Shown here: one piece after another, positions 12,158 through 23,242 of the stretch
Numbering within the stretch: the stretch's first letter is position 1
Layout: the number at the start of each line of letters is the position of its first letter
Assembly (NCBI GenBank): GCA_025765615.1
Contig: JAIVFJ010000024.1
Span: forward strand, 248,001 to 312,000
DNA from: Zopfochytrium polystomum
Lineage: Eukaryota > Chytridiomycota > Chytridiomycetes > Chytridiales > Chytridiaceae
Reading direction: 5' to 3'
DNA: 64,000 nt
Notes under the pieces: generated by a model
Seen by the model: only the letters and a program-made list of their open reading frames with translations
Database searches by the model: none
What the model was told of the DNA's origin: nothing
Position numbers and translations under genes: made by a program

Positions 12158-14927
12158 TCACTTCTTGTTTAGTTTGTCGTATCCGAACCCTCCAACCAGG
12201 GACAAGAACGCCTCCTGCGGCAGCGGGATGCCGCCTGCAACACTCTTCATTCGTTTCTTTCCCGCTTTTTGTTTTTCCAGTAGCTTCATCTTCCGAGTTA
12301 CGTCACCCCCATACAGTTTAGCGGTTACGTCCTTTCGGAGCGCGGACAGCCTACAAGTTTATTAAGCCAGTGGTTATTACATGTCAGTATTGGAACGAGG
12401 ACAACGAAAATAAATAAATTGTCAAACACTTACGTTTCGCGAGAAACTATTCTGCCATTCACTGCTCCTTGAATAATAATCTCATGAAGTTGTCTTAAGA
12501 TAGAAGTACAAAAGGAATGGTATTAGTGTCGTTCATGCGAAGCAAACTTAACTTTTCCATGACTGCCTTGAGCTTCCGAACCCATTCCCTTGCTGTTCTT
12601 TCACCTTGACTTCTGTGAACGATTGTCGCCAACGCATCGACAGGCTTCCCGTTCAACAGCAAATTGACCTAAACCGGAAATTAACAAGTCATATAAGCGA
12701 AAACTTCTAATAACCTTCACGAGATCAGACTGCTCGTATCCAATCTCTTCATAGTCAAATGAAGCGTAGCCTATAGAGAGGGTTAACTCTCGGGAAGGTC
12801 TTCAATGAGCGCAAACGAACCTTGTGTTCTCGACTTCAGCTGGTCGTAAAAGTCCGTCAAAATCTCCGCCATGGGAAGCTTATACTTTAAAATAACGCTG
12901 TGCGCATGAACCTTTAGCTCCCAAAAGACTGGTAACGAACTATTAACCGTTGCTCGTCCATGAAATTATATCCCAGCTGCTCGCCTCTGTGAGACTAATT
13001 CAAACTATTGTTGGCTGTTTGGGGAATGCATTCAAAGGAATCAAGTGCTTACTCCACAAAGCTCTATCATGGAGCCCAAGTATTCGCTTGGAAAGATCAA
13101 AGTGCCAATGACCATGGGTTCGAAGAAAGCTTTGACTTTTCCCATCTGATCGGGCTCCGGAAACTCCGCCGGGTTGCGAATTAAAACCTCTCCTCGCCCA
13201 TCCTCTTTCACAAATTCGACCTTGCATGCTACGGTCGGCGCAGTGTTGATGACAGCGGCATCGTGCTCTTGCTCAAGGCGCTGGGAAAAAACGTCCATAT
13301 GAAGGGTGCCCAGAAAACCAAGACGGAACCCTTGACCCAGCGCTCCAGACGTTTCACGCGCGACAGACACTGACGCGTCATTCAGGGTAAGGCGGTCGAT
13401 TGCGTCCTGCAGGCGAGGATATTCACTAGCGTCGACCGGGTAGAGACCGGCAAAGACGACAGATTTGGCCGGCCGAAATCCTGGAAGGGGTGTGACTTCT
13501 GCGGGTTTCTGGGCGTTTGGCCCTCGGGGAGCAGGCTGAGGCATGAAAAATGTGTCGCCGATGTTGGCATCCCGCGTTGACTTCATCCCAAGATGTAAAT
13601 ATCCCACTTGCCCGGCGTGAAGGGATGGACAAGGATGGGGTTCGGGGTACATGATGCCCAAATCAATCACTTCGTAGAACTGTCCGGTGTGGTACGATTT
13701 TATTCGGTCCCCTGAACATCGTTAGCCAGTTACAGTTGCGCTACTTCCAACAAACCTCGCTTTACGCTTCCGCCATGGATTGCGATGAGGCAAACGACTC
13801 CAACATATTGATCGTACCAACTATCGAAAAGAAGTGCCTTGAAAGGAGCGTTTGAGTTGGATGGCGGTGGTGGTACATTATCGACTATCAGCGGGAAAAT
13901 CTCAGAGCAACCGAGCCCAGTCTTGGCGGATATCCGGTGGACGGTGTCGGCAGGAATTTCAAAAGCAGATTCGATTTGCCGGCTGACGGCCTCTGGCTCC
14001 GCACCAGGGAGGTCAACCTTAAGATGCTGGGTAAGATAAACAGATAAAGTTGTTCCTCTTGACCTTGTTCAAAACGGGAACTATAGATAAGCCCTCCCCG
14101 AACGCTAAGAAAAAGTTTGCCACTGTTTGCGCTTGAACACCTTGCGCTGCATCGACTAGCAGTATCGTTCTGAGTGGACGTGTTACCTATTAGCATTTAA
14201 TTCCAACCCACATTGGCTTCCAACCCTTGGCACGCCGCCAGAGACCGAGATACTTCATAGCTGAAGTCGACATGGCCAGGAGTGTCGACGAGGTTGAGAA
14301 GGTATTCGTTCCCATCAGTATGGTTGTAGATCATTGACGCTGACTTTAAATTGGTTAACAACGCGGGGTGAGTTCTCTCATAGCCAACCTGTGCTTTGAC
14401 CGTAATTCCTCGCTCCTGCTCGACGCGCAGTTTATCTAGCACCCTTGGTTTGTCTTTGTCCCTACTGATAGTCCCTTAACATTCATTATTACTCCCCAAT
14501 CGATAATCCCAACCGCTGCAAAAACTCCAATATTCAGTTATCAACCTGTGAGCTCCAATAAACGGTCCGCCAATGTACTTTTCCCATGGTCTGCAGCATG
14601 AGTTTTACGGTAAAGAAATTTTGTGAGTTTTCGTTGGGAGAGACTTCCCCAGGAGTGCTTGGGGGGTTACATCTACTTGCCAATGTGTGCAATTATGCTA
14701 AAATTTCGAATCCTCTCTGGGGGAAACTTGGATAGGTCTAACCGCTTCGCGGAGGAGGCGACCTCCTTGGCGCCGCCGCCGCTGCTGCCGCCACTCGCAG
14801 CGCGCGACTGTAGTATGGAGGCATTGTTGGGTAGACGAAGTGCTGTAATTGTGGGCAGGGGTGCGGCGGGTACGAAGCGCAGCCGACGTCTTGCGTTGAG
14901 ACGGATGATCGCCCTTTCCACGATCAT
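12158..14927 (-). CDS. GUF1: Elongation factor 4 (LepA/GUF1), mitochondrial
   Basis: This is a LepA-family translational GTPase of mitochondria. The first exon carries RNFSIIAHI, spliced to [14 protein letters not shown] (G1), then [16 protein letters not shown] (G2 area) and [20 protein letters not shown] (G3). The middle exon has [17 protein letters not shown] and the LepA block [20 protein letters not shown]. The C-terminus shows the LepA-specific [19 protein letters not shown] and ends GYDKLNKK at the TGA at 12158-12160. The chosen start at 14927 gives [18 protein letters not shown], a basic amphipathic leader typical of mitochondrial import; a longer start at 15050 is possible. EF4 back-translocates or remodels stalled ribosomes and supports mitochondrial protein synthesis under stress. 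At least eight short introns are present. The family assignment is secure; individual splice sites are not. Confidence 0.93.
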
Positions 14928-15323
14928 CCTTCTGACAAGAGCGATCGGAAATGTCTTGCTTTCTGTCCTTTTTTTACTAGGTTTGTTTTGTTTTGTTTCT
15001 TCTTTCTTCACGGCATGGCCGCGCGGGCGTTGGAGGATGGAGTCTTGCATTGCGGCACTTTCGCTCTGTAAAACCGCCAAGGAAGGCAACTGACCCCCAC
15101 CAAGTGTAACTTCTGTCGAGCAAGCCACCACACAGGACTGGACAATGGCAGTAGTCAGTAGTTGGTGAGTGTGGTTCTCCGTCGCCGATAAAGCACCGCG
15201 GCTGTTGTTCCCCTCACACCCACGGCCACCCCTGGTCGATGGAACTTCCCCCGCGACTGGGGGCACGCAGACACACAAAGAGCGACCGCCACAGTTCCAG
15301 TCCTGGCCGGCGGTGGTGGCCGT

Positions 15324-15324
<1 letters not shown>

Positions 15325-15366
<42 letters not shown>
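15325..15366. repeat. (GT)n microsatellite
   Basis: An uninterrupted GT dinucleotide run of about 42 bases. Confidence 0.95.
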
Positions 15367-15367
<1 letters not shown>

Positions 15368-15417
15368 CGGCGGCGGGACCATGGAGTGGGTAGCGGCTGT
15401 CGCGCCTGTGGTGTGTT

Positions 15418-15455
15418 TGTGAGGCTACACCAAGGTCTCAGTGATAAAGTCTAGG
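15418..15455 (+). repeat. Isolated 5' end fragment of an LTR
   Basis: These 38 bases match the first 38 bases of the solo LTR at 23247 with two differences, beginning exactly at the LTR terminus TGTGAG and stopping after CTAGG. No further LTR sequence follows. Confidence 0.75.
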
Positions 15456-15659
15456 GATCTCGGCGTCAGCTTTTACTTTATGAATTATTTTGTGTCCACG
15501 GGAGAAGTTGCGTGTGAAGGGCATTAACGGTGGGAAGGAGCTGAAAAGACGTTGAAAGTCAAGATCTTGATGCTGCCCCTCAATAAATGCAAGTCTAGAG
15601 TTTCTTTTTTCCAATTTGTCTAACAAAATGTGTGTTGGGAGGGTTATCTCTGGATTTGT

Positions 15660-17682
15660 TCAGTATCCCCCCGGGTACCGATTTCCACCTCCACCTGCTC
15701 CATAGCCTCCTTGATTTCCCTGGTTTCCGTACCCTTGGCCGGCCCCACCGTTGTACGGGCCGGCACCTGCATTTTGCGGATACGCTCCAGCTCCTCGTTG
15801 AGAATTGTTCCCGTAACGGTCCATCCCCGGCGCGCCCAACCGATCTCCGCTGGGATTACCATATCTGTCATTACCCATGTTGTTGCCGTAGTTGTTATTC
15901 CCTCCGTGGCCGCCCCCACCACCCCCACCGCCACCGCCGCCACCATAGAACTGCCCACTGTTGTTTCCATAGTTGTTGCTGCTTCCAGCATTGTTAAAGT
16001 TCCTGTTTCCGAACCCGCCGTTGCCGCCTCCGTTTCCACCATAGCTTTGGTTTGCGCCATAGTTCCTCTGGTCTTCATCCATGCCACCACCACCACCACT
16101 AAAATGGTCCACAAGCTCCGACACGTCTTTACCAGCCGCGGCAAACAAAGCCATCGACTGCGGGTTGAGCATGCTCATTCCCCGCTGTTGACGCAAATTG
16201 CCATAATCCAGGCTTCCAGGCATGATGGACGCGCGGGCCGTCTCCATGACATCGAGGCATGCCACAGGTATCATGCCTTCGTCGCCGACCTTGCTGGCGG
16301 AAGGGTCAGTCCCAGCCCGTGCGCTCTTTGAGACCTTGGCCAGGCACCAGCCATCCCCGTACGTTTCCGTGAGCACAACAGCGTCTCCAGGAAAGAGCGT
16401 CAGCTCGTCTTCCAACCCAGCGCGACAGGGGTGAATGATGCGAAGTCGAGACCCGGGACCCATAGCTGTTGGAGCGGGTATTTCATCCAAAGGTGTCGTG
16501 TTTTGCTGCTGCGGCGTCGTGTCGTAGTAATCAAACTTATTCATACCGCCGGCGCCAGAACCGGCAAGTGCAAGTGTTCCGAAATTTCGAGACATCGATT
16601 GGAAGGTGCTCCCTCCTCCGGGTGCCATAGTCCCGCTGTTCACCCCTCCGCCGCTGGTCGTTGGGCTTGAAGGGTAGCCTGAGTTTGGTGCGTTGCTAGC
16701 GTTCGCAGGTGGTGTCGCTCCAGCTGCGGCCTGGTTGTTTTTCACACCAGGGGCTTCCCACCACTTCAGACTCGCCCGTTTTGCCGCCTTGGACGTGTTG
16801 ATCGCCGGCTTCTTCATGGTTTGGGGCGCTACAATTGAAGTTGGGGCCATGGAAGGTCCGGGATCCGGGTATCCTGGCCCGGGTAAATTTGAGGACACGG
16901 ATCCACTGCGAGCAAACGATCCACTGCTGGGGGATCGTTCCATCTGAAATCTGTTCATCCCATCGTCCGAGCTGAACGATCCCATGGGCCTAGGCGCGCC
17001 CATGGGTGGCTCATATTGCTGACCGGACTCTGTTGATGCAACAAAGATTTTCAGCTTCCCTGCATAAATACCATTTCCCAAAACATGAGTACCAACCTTC
17101 ATTCCCAGGACCCTTCCCATTCTTCTTCTTGGATCGCATGAAGTTCAAAACGGAGCCCAGAACGGCCACAACAACCGCGGCGCTTGCCACACCTGGAACG
17201 ACTACCGTAGTGCTTATTGTGGAACTGCTGGTGGAAGAACCCTTGATCGCCCAGGCAGAGCCCGCGCTGCTGTCCGTTTTGACAGCGCTTACGAGCTCGT
17301 CCGTTTTAGATAAGCCTGGGGAGGTCAGGCGGAATGATCGCGCCAAGAACACCTTCAAAAGCATGATCGTTTATATCCGGGTAAAATTGGTTTCATCGAC
17401 CGATCGCACCTGCCCCTCCGTGACCGTGATCGAACGCGATTTTCCAGAGTCGATATTCGCCGCCACTGTTTCAGTGCAGTCGTGTTCAACGTGGTAAACG
17501 GTAACGGCAGAGGGCCACAAGTTTTGCACGGATAGCGTCCACGAGGCTGTGGACGGATCGGAGGATGAGGCACCGAGGACATTGTCGGAGGCACAAGCAG
17601 CCGCCGCGAAGCCGAACGGACCCATAGTGATGAGAAGGGTGGCGACCGTAAGCGCACGGGCCAGTGATCGCAGCTGTGTCAT
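15660..17682 (-). CDS. Secreted/type I membrane SH3-domain protein
   Basis: The start at 17682 gives a clear signal peptide (MTQLRSLARALTVATLLITM followed by an Ala-rich cleavage region). A short extracellular part follows. After a 57-base intron (GQ joined to VFLARSF) comes a single TM helix (VVVPGVASAAVVVAVLGSV) with a basic stop-transfer RSKKKNGKG. The cytoplasmic part has a linker and an SH3 domain at about 16250-16480 with ALYDY-equivalent LRIIHPC, EDELTLFPGDAV, DGWCLAK and GMIPVACLD. The tail, about 140 residues, is rich in Gly, Asn and Tyr. The layout resembles fungal single-pass SH3 proteins placed at the cell surface to couple wall or adhesion signals to actin or MAPK factors. That role is inferred. 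Partner proteins cannot be named. Confidence 0.85.
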
Positions 17683-18170
17683 TTTCGTCGATCACGTCCG
17701 CTAGCCACAGGCCAAGTACGTGGGCTTCTTGGGGTGAGGGAAGACAAGGCCGACAAAGAGGTGGATGAGGCAACAAATTTTCTCAACAAAACGAGCTTGT
17801 GTTATAGCTGAGCAATATCTCTCGGGTAACACGCAGGTAAAGACGCTCAAATATGGGTGGGAGTTCTCCTTCACGATGGGGAGGAGAACACGCCCAGGGC
17901 GGGGTTGCCAGTCCAGCCGTGGCCCCCCTGGCCATGTTCGCCGTCAGAACGCTCTGGCGGATAATCTCAAAACACCATCCACGCAGTCCTTCACACCCGC
18001 TCTGTCGGCAGTGTGCACAATCTTCTTATCTTCTACATTCACAATACTACTTCATCCCTCGCTGATTATTCTGAAATCGTTTTGGGAAGAAGAGGACCGG
18101 ACGGATGTAGATGTGCTGCAATTTCCTCTCTCGATGAAGGATTGAGACCTTTCGCCCTGACCCCGCCGGA
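17683..18170. other. Divergent intergenic region
   Basis: This lies between the divergently transcribed SH3-protein and quinone oxidoreductase genes and presumably holds both promoters. I see no gene and no clear TATA element. Confidence 0.5.
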
Positions 18171-20092
18171 ATGGTCCGCCCGCTTAGAGCCGCCGCAGTG
18201 CGGGATTCCGCCCTGTCTGTCCGCAAACAGCCTTTCTTCTGCGCAGACATGTTTCCCTGCACGCTTCGCAAATCGATTCTGTCTTGCTCCAAAGCTGCCG
18301 ACGCCGCCGCCGCCGCCTGCTCCTCCTTCCGCCACCCATTTTCGAAAGCCCTCGCGCCCGACCATCGCCCTCGCAGCACCTTTCTCTCGTCCGCGTTCAG
18401 GCAACAAACTCATCGCACCATGTCCACCATGAAAGCCATTCAGTTCAGCCAGGTCGGTGGCGTCGAGGTCCTCGAGTTCAAGGACGTCCCCCGCCCCTCG
18501 GCGCCATTGCCAGGTCAGCATGCACGCGTGCTCCCGACTGCTACACGCCTTTTGCTGCATGCAATGCTTTATCGCTCAACTCACACCGCCAATGTCAATG
18601 CGATTTTTGGCGATTAGGAACAATTCTCGTCCAGAACAAGTACGCCGGCGTCAACTTCATCGACACGTATCACCGAACAGGCCTCTACAAAGTCCAGCTT
18701 CCTTTCATCCCGGGACGGTGTGTGCAATCATGCACAAATGTCTACTCAAGTTTGATTACTGACATGTGTTTTAGCGAAGGATCAGGAGTGGTTGAAGCTG
18801 TTGGAGATGGGGTTGAGTTTCGGGGGCGGTGGCCCAAACATGGCGTGCTAACTGATTTGAAATCATCTGTCCATGCAGGTCACCGAATTCAAGGTCGGCG
18901 ACCGCGTTGCCTACATGGCTGGTCAGACCTACGCCGAATACACGGTCGCACCTGCATGCAAGTGGCTACCTTCCTTTACGTGTCACCAGCCTAAACAGAT
19001 CTTTTCCAACAGGGCAGACTGTCAAGCTTCCCGACAACGTCAGCTTTGAAGACGGCGCCGCGCTCCTCCTCCAAGGTTCGGAGCTCTTCACGCTCCTTCT
19101 CCATCCCCCTAAAACTTTTATGGCGTGTGATTGCTCTGCCAAAAAGGTGCGACGGCAATGTCTCTCGTTCTTCGCGCGAACGAAGTCAAGCCGGGGGACT
19201 TTGTTTTGATCCACGTAAGACAAGCCCCTATGGCTTTGCCTCTAGGAATGATCTTACTGATTGGGAGCAACGTTAGGCTGCTGCCGGTGGTACAGGGCGG
19301 CTTCTGACGCAAGTTTGCAAGAACCTTGGTGCCTTCGTAATTGGCACCACTTCTACCGCTGAGAAGGCCGCCACCGCCAAAGCTTGTGGTACGTGATTTT
19401 GGCGGACAGCGTTTTCAAGCAGAGCCAGAAGTGATGGTATAAACACCCGCAGGTGCCGACGTCATCATCAACTACTCGACCTCGGATGTCGTGGAAGAAG
19501 TCAAACGCGTTACGGGAGGAAAAGGTGATTGGCCCTTGATTTGTTGGAATTCTACCGCGCTGAAGCTTCCCTCTTCCAGGCGTTCACGTCGTTTACGACG
19601 GAGTTGGCCGCACAACGTTCGAGACTTCGCTCGCCTGCCTTCGACGATTGGGAACAATGGCGTCGTTTGGAAATGCTTCGGGCAAAGTCGCCGACGTTGA
19701 TATCATGAAGCTTGTACCGCGCGCCGTCAAGCTGATGCGACCCAGCCTTTTCGAATTCATTAAGGACAAGGAGGACTTTGACTTCTGTAAGTGGTTTTTT
19801 TAACGGAAGCCGGGTCTTCGGAAACCCCTCTAAAACACCTGTCGTTCATTGGGACGACTCTTGGTTTCCAGTGGTTCAACCCTTGATGAAGATGATGAAC
19901 GAAAAGAAACTGAACCTTCACATCCACAAGATTTACGACATCAAGGACTCCGCCAACGCGCATGTGGATCTCGAAGGTGAAAAGCAAAAAACCAAAAAAA
20001 AAAAAAAAAAAAAGCCTGCCAATTGAATAGTGACTAATTCGACTTCTTCCGAAGGTCGATCCACGCAGGGGAAGTTGATACTCAAACTGTGA
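18171..20092 (+). CDS. NADPH:quinone oxidoreductase (zeta-crystallin-like, MDR family)
   Basis: This is a medium-chain dehydrogenase/reductase of the QOR group, reducing quinones with NADPH in one-electron steps. Visible blocks in order: MKAIQFSQVGGVEVLEFKDV; KYAGVNFIDTYHRTGLY; EGSGVVEAVGDGV; FKVGDRVAYM; the nucleotide-binding AAAGGTGRLLTQVCKNLGA; GADVIINY; VVYDGVGRTTFETSLACL; and a final exon ending QGKLILKL. No structural or catalytic zinc ligands are seen, as expected for QOR. Nine or so short introns split it. Three in-frame starts exist: 18171, 18249 and 18421. The last matches the cytosolic QOR start; the earlier two add an Arg/Ala/Ser-rich leader that would suit mitochondrial import, so dual targeting is possible. 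The 3' end at 20092 is followed 226 bases later by the transposon island. Confidence 0.9.
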
Positions 20093-20318
20093 GCAGGAGC
20101 GTTTGCCGGTGGGCCGATGATTTTTTCCCCGGTTGCAGTGGTTTGATGCAAAATAAAATCGTGTTGCCCAGGATGTTGCCGAGTATGTGTTGAATGCCGG
20201 CTGTCGGATTGGGCGGCATCGAGGATTTTTCGCGCGGCAGGTTCGGCGGTTGTTTTTCCGGGATCGTGTCAGCATAAGCATCTCCCTCGAAGAGTGTTGA
20301 CCGCTGCCTTGGAGTATA

Positions 20319-20530
20319 CAGAGGCTCACAAAATTGGGCAAATGTTTTCAAGGTTGGGCTGGCAAATGCAAGTACAGCTGCAATAATAAAGATATGCCTG
20401 TGAGATTTGCAGGGCGAACAACCCTGTATATAAAGAAGATGTACACGAATTTTCATTTGTTTATCATTGCAATTGCACAATCTGTGCACTTGCAATGATC
20501 GCTGATCCATTGGCCCAATTTTGTGGATGC
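20319..20530 (+). repeat. Left long terminal inverted repeat of Tc1-type element
   Basis: The outer motif GGCTCACAAAATTGGG at about 20323 and an inner, inverted motif CCCAATTTTGTGG at about 20513-20526 delimit about 212 bases. The right-end block 26911-27123 has the same plan in inverted orientation. Confidence 0.65.
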
Positions 20531-20668
20531 ATCAATAGAAAAAACAAATCAGGTGGTTTCACTGTCCCGTGACCATTTTCCCACGCAATTTTTCCACCAA
20601 ATGAGAGAATATATAAAGAAAGGAAGCTGGGGCATCGTTGAAAGTGCTCCCACTTGCTCCTGTGTGTT

Positions 20669-21401
20669 GAGATTTGAGCCCAGGAAGCCAGTTTCCTATG
20701 TCGACAGTGGCCTCGTCACCGACACCGATGCGACTTACACTAAGTCAGGTAACCGAAAGGCCTAATCTGAATCCATTGAAAAGAGTTAGGTGAAGACAGC
20801 AGTGATTCTAGCTTTGCTTTCCAAGGCTTCACCAGCGAGGACAATGCGATTAGAATCACACTCAATGGGTTCAGAGAAATGTTGAACCAGGGCAGCTCAC
20901 AGCAGCTCCAGGCCAGCTGACTGTTGTCTGAACCAATGTTGAACCAAGGAGGACTGATTGGTTTGAAATGCCCCTGATGATTTCAAATCATCCTTCCTCT
21001 GTGGGAAGACTGGTCACTGCGCACAGACCTCTGGACAGACCTTGGTTATTTGAAATGCTCTGAATATTTCAAATCACCCTCCCTCTGTGGGAAGGGGTTT
21101 ACAACACCTCCCCAGAGCAAAGTCCTGTCTGACGCAGTTTGCAACTTGTTCAGATAGGCAAAACAGGAAAACTGGTCAACCTCCCTGCAGGAGTATAAAT
21201 TGGGCAGAGTTTTCTTAATGAAAAAAAAAGAGGCACTCTCACTCCAATTTGCCAGTCCCTGTCTAAAACAAGCTCTCTTAACTTGCTACGCTCGCTCCCT
21301 TGTACTAGTACTCAATTCAAGCCTTGGTTCCTCGACCCTTCAACCTTCTTGCAGCACCGCCTCCACTCACGACGTCGCCTTCTACACTGCAACTTCAACA
21401 C
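20669..21401 (+). repeat. Dispersed repeat, copy 1 (TATA-bearing leader)
   Basis: This segment is strongly similar to 37929-38674, from GAGATTTGAGCCC to CAACTTCAACA. It includes a TATA-like GGAGTATAAATTGGG near 21190 and lies just upstream of the Tc1 transposase start. It is probably the promoter and leader of the transposase; a separate nested element is the alternative. Confidence 0.75.
21190..21204 (+). promoter_or_regulatory. Probable TATA box of the Tc1-type element
   Basis: AGTATAAATTGGG lies about 250 bases before the first recognisable transposase helix and is conserved in the copy at about 38451-38463. Confidence 0.4.
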
Positions 21402-21450
21402 TGTGTCATCTCCCAATCAATGAAAGCTCTGCCACTTGCAACAAAAAAAT

Positions 21451-21814
21451 GATGTGCTCAATCTCATCAACCACGGTCTTTCCAGTCACGAAATTGCATC
21501 CAGACTGGACGTAGGACGTTGCACTGTCGATCGAATCTGAAATAGCGAGCGTCCAGAGGCATCTATCAAACCAGCAGGCTGCCCAAGCAAGCTCTCATCC
21601 CCTAAAAAGCAGTTGTACGTGAGAAAAATCAACTCTGGTGAGGAGAAGAACGCAACCCATCTTGCCCAAATTCACCACACAACTACTGGAGACACTGTTT
21701 CACCTGAAACAGTGCGCCGTGCGCTTCAGGAGGCAGGTCTGAGAGGACTTCGGAAGAAAAAACAGCCAGCCTTATCTCCCAGACACAAGAAAGCTCGCTT
21801 GGACTTCGCTTAGT
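21451..21814 (+). pseudogene. Tc1 transposase, N-terminal DNA-binding part (broken)
   Basis: The frame reads LINHGLSSHEIASRLDVGRC, a helix-turn-helix typical of Tc1 transposases, then a GCPSKLS linker (GRPxxLS-like) and a second HTH region with [16 protein letters not shown] and a final [10 protein letters not shown] stop codon falls between the first and second parts (ERPEAS preceded by a stop). The reading stops abruptly at 21814 where Gypsy sequence starts. The catalytic domain's first Asp region is absent. Confidence 0.75.
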
Positions 21815-23242
21815 TTGGATCTTGTCTGGTGCCATGGAGATCCCTTTGTCAGGCACAATGAACCCCAAAAACTCAATGGAGGTCTTGTGGAATTCACACT
21901 TCTCCAGCTTTGCATAGAGGTGATGCTGTTTGAGTCTCTCCAAGACAGTCTTGACATGTCCCATATGGCTTGCAGTGTCGGACAAAAATACCAGGATATC
22001 ATCCAGGTAGACAATGACAAAATGGTCCAGAATATCCCTGAAGATGTCATTCATCATGCCTTGGAAAATAGCTGGAGCATTGGTAAGTCCAAAGGGCATG
22101 ACCAAGTACTCAAAGTGACTGTATTTGCATCTGAAGGCAGTCTTCCATTGATCCTGGGGCTTAATTCTGACCAAATTGTAGGCACCTCTGAGGTCAATCT
22201 TGGAAATATCCTTGCATGGCTCAGTTTGTTCAGTAATTCAGAGATGAGAGGCAGTGGATAGCGGTTCTTGACTGTCATCTCATTGAGATCTCTGTAGTCC
22301 ACGCAGGGTCTCAGTCCCCCATCCTTCTTCTTGACAAAAAAGATGGGAGCTCCAGCTGGTGACTTGGAAGGTTGGATGAATCCCTTGTTCAGCATTTCTT
22401 CAATGTATTCTTGGAGGGCCTTGGCTTCTGGTGGAGAGAGGTGGTACAGTGGCTTGAAAAGTGGGCTGCAAGTTTCATCCTTGAGTGGGATTTCACAGTC
22501 ATAAGGCCTCTGAGCTGGTAGCAGGTCTGCCTTGGTCTTGGAAAACACATCAGCATAAGGGAGATATTCTTTTGGTAGCTTGGATGCCAGCAAAACGTCT
22601 GAAGGGCCCAGGTTGCTGTACTCTTCAGCAGTGGTGCTTGAATTCTTGACTGGGAACTGTGATTCTTGAATCTTTGACTGAGAGTTCTGTTCTTGGCAAA
22701 GGCTGTGAGCTGTGGAACTTGAATCTTGAATGTAGACTGTGAACTGTGGTATTTGAATCTTTGACTGTGGGTTCTGTGAACTAGAGTCTTGGCCATGACT
22801 GTGAGCTCCTTTTGCTCTACTTGAATCTTGACTGTGAACTGTGAACTGTGGAACTTGAGTCTTGGCTGGGATTTGTGAACTGCAGGGTGACACTGGAGTT
22901 GTCTTTGGTGGTTGACCTTTAATACCTGGCTGTGAACCGTGAATCAAGGACTTGCGAGCATGAGACTTGGAGGCTTCACTTGAGTTTTGGGTGACTGTTC
23001 CAATTGGTGGAGGTTGGACTTGACCAGTGACCCAATCAATGGCAGGGTTCTGGGCTAGCAGCCATGGTAATCCCAGGATGACAGAGAATGTGGGTGAGCC
23101 AAGATCCAATACTTCCAGGTTGACCATGGATGGTGGAAAGTCTTGGATGTGGAGGTTTAGCTTGGTTTCATGGCTGATTTCCTTGAACAGAGCATGATTG
23201 GCAAAGTGGACCTTGAGGGGTGTGGATTTCTTGATGGTGGGA

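Larger units (their letters stand above)
14928..15659. other. Intergenic region with GT microsatellite and LTR fragment
   Basis: This is the 5' flank of EF4 and the 3' flank of the SH3-protein gene. It contains a GT dinucleotide run at 15325-15366 and a 38-base fragment matching the end of a solo LTR at 15418-15455. I see no coding region beyond possible N-terminal extensions of EF4. Confidence 0.6.

Noticed and set aside
21200..21514. Protein-coding gene beginning MGRVFLMKKKEAL (also at 38459)
   Set aside because: Both copies lie in a dispersed repeat after a TATA element and look like the transposon leader; the frames diverge with indels.
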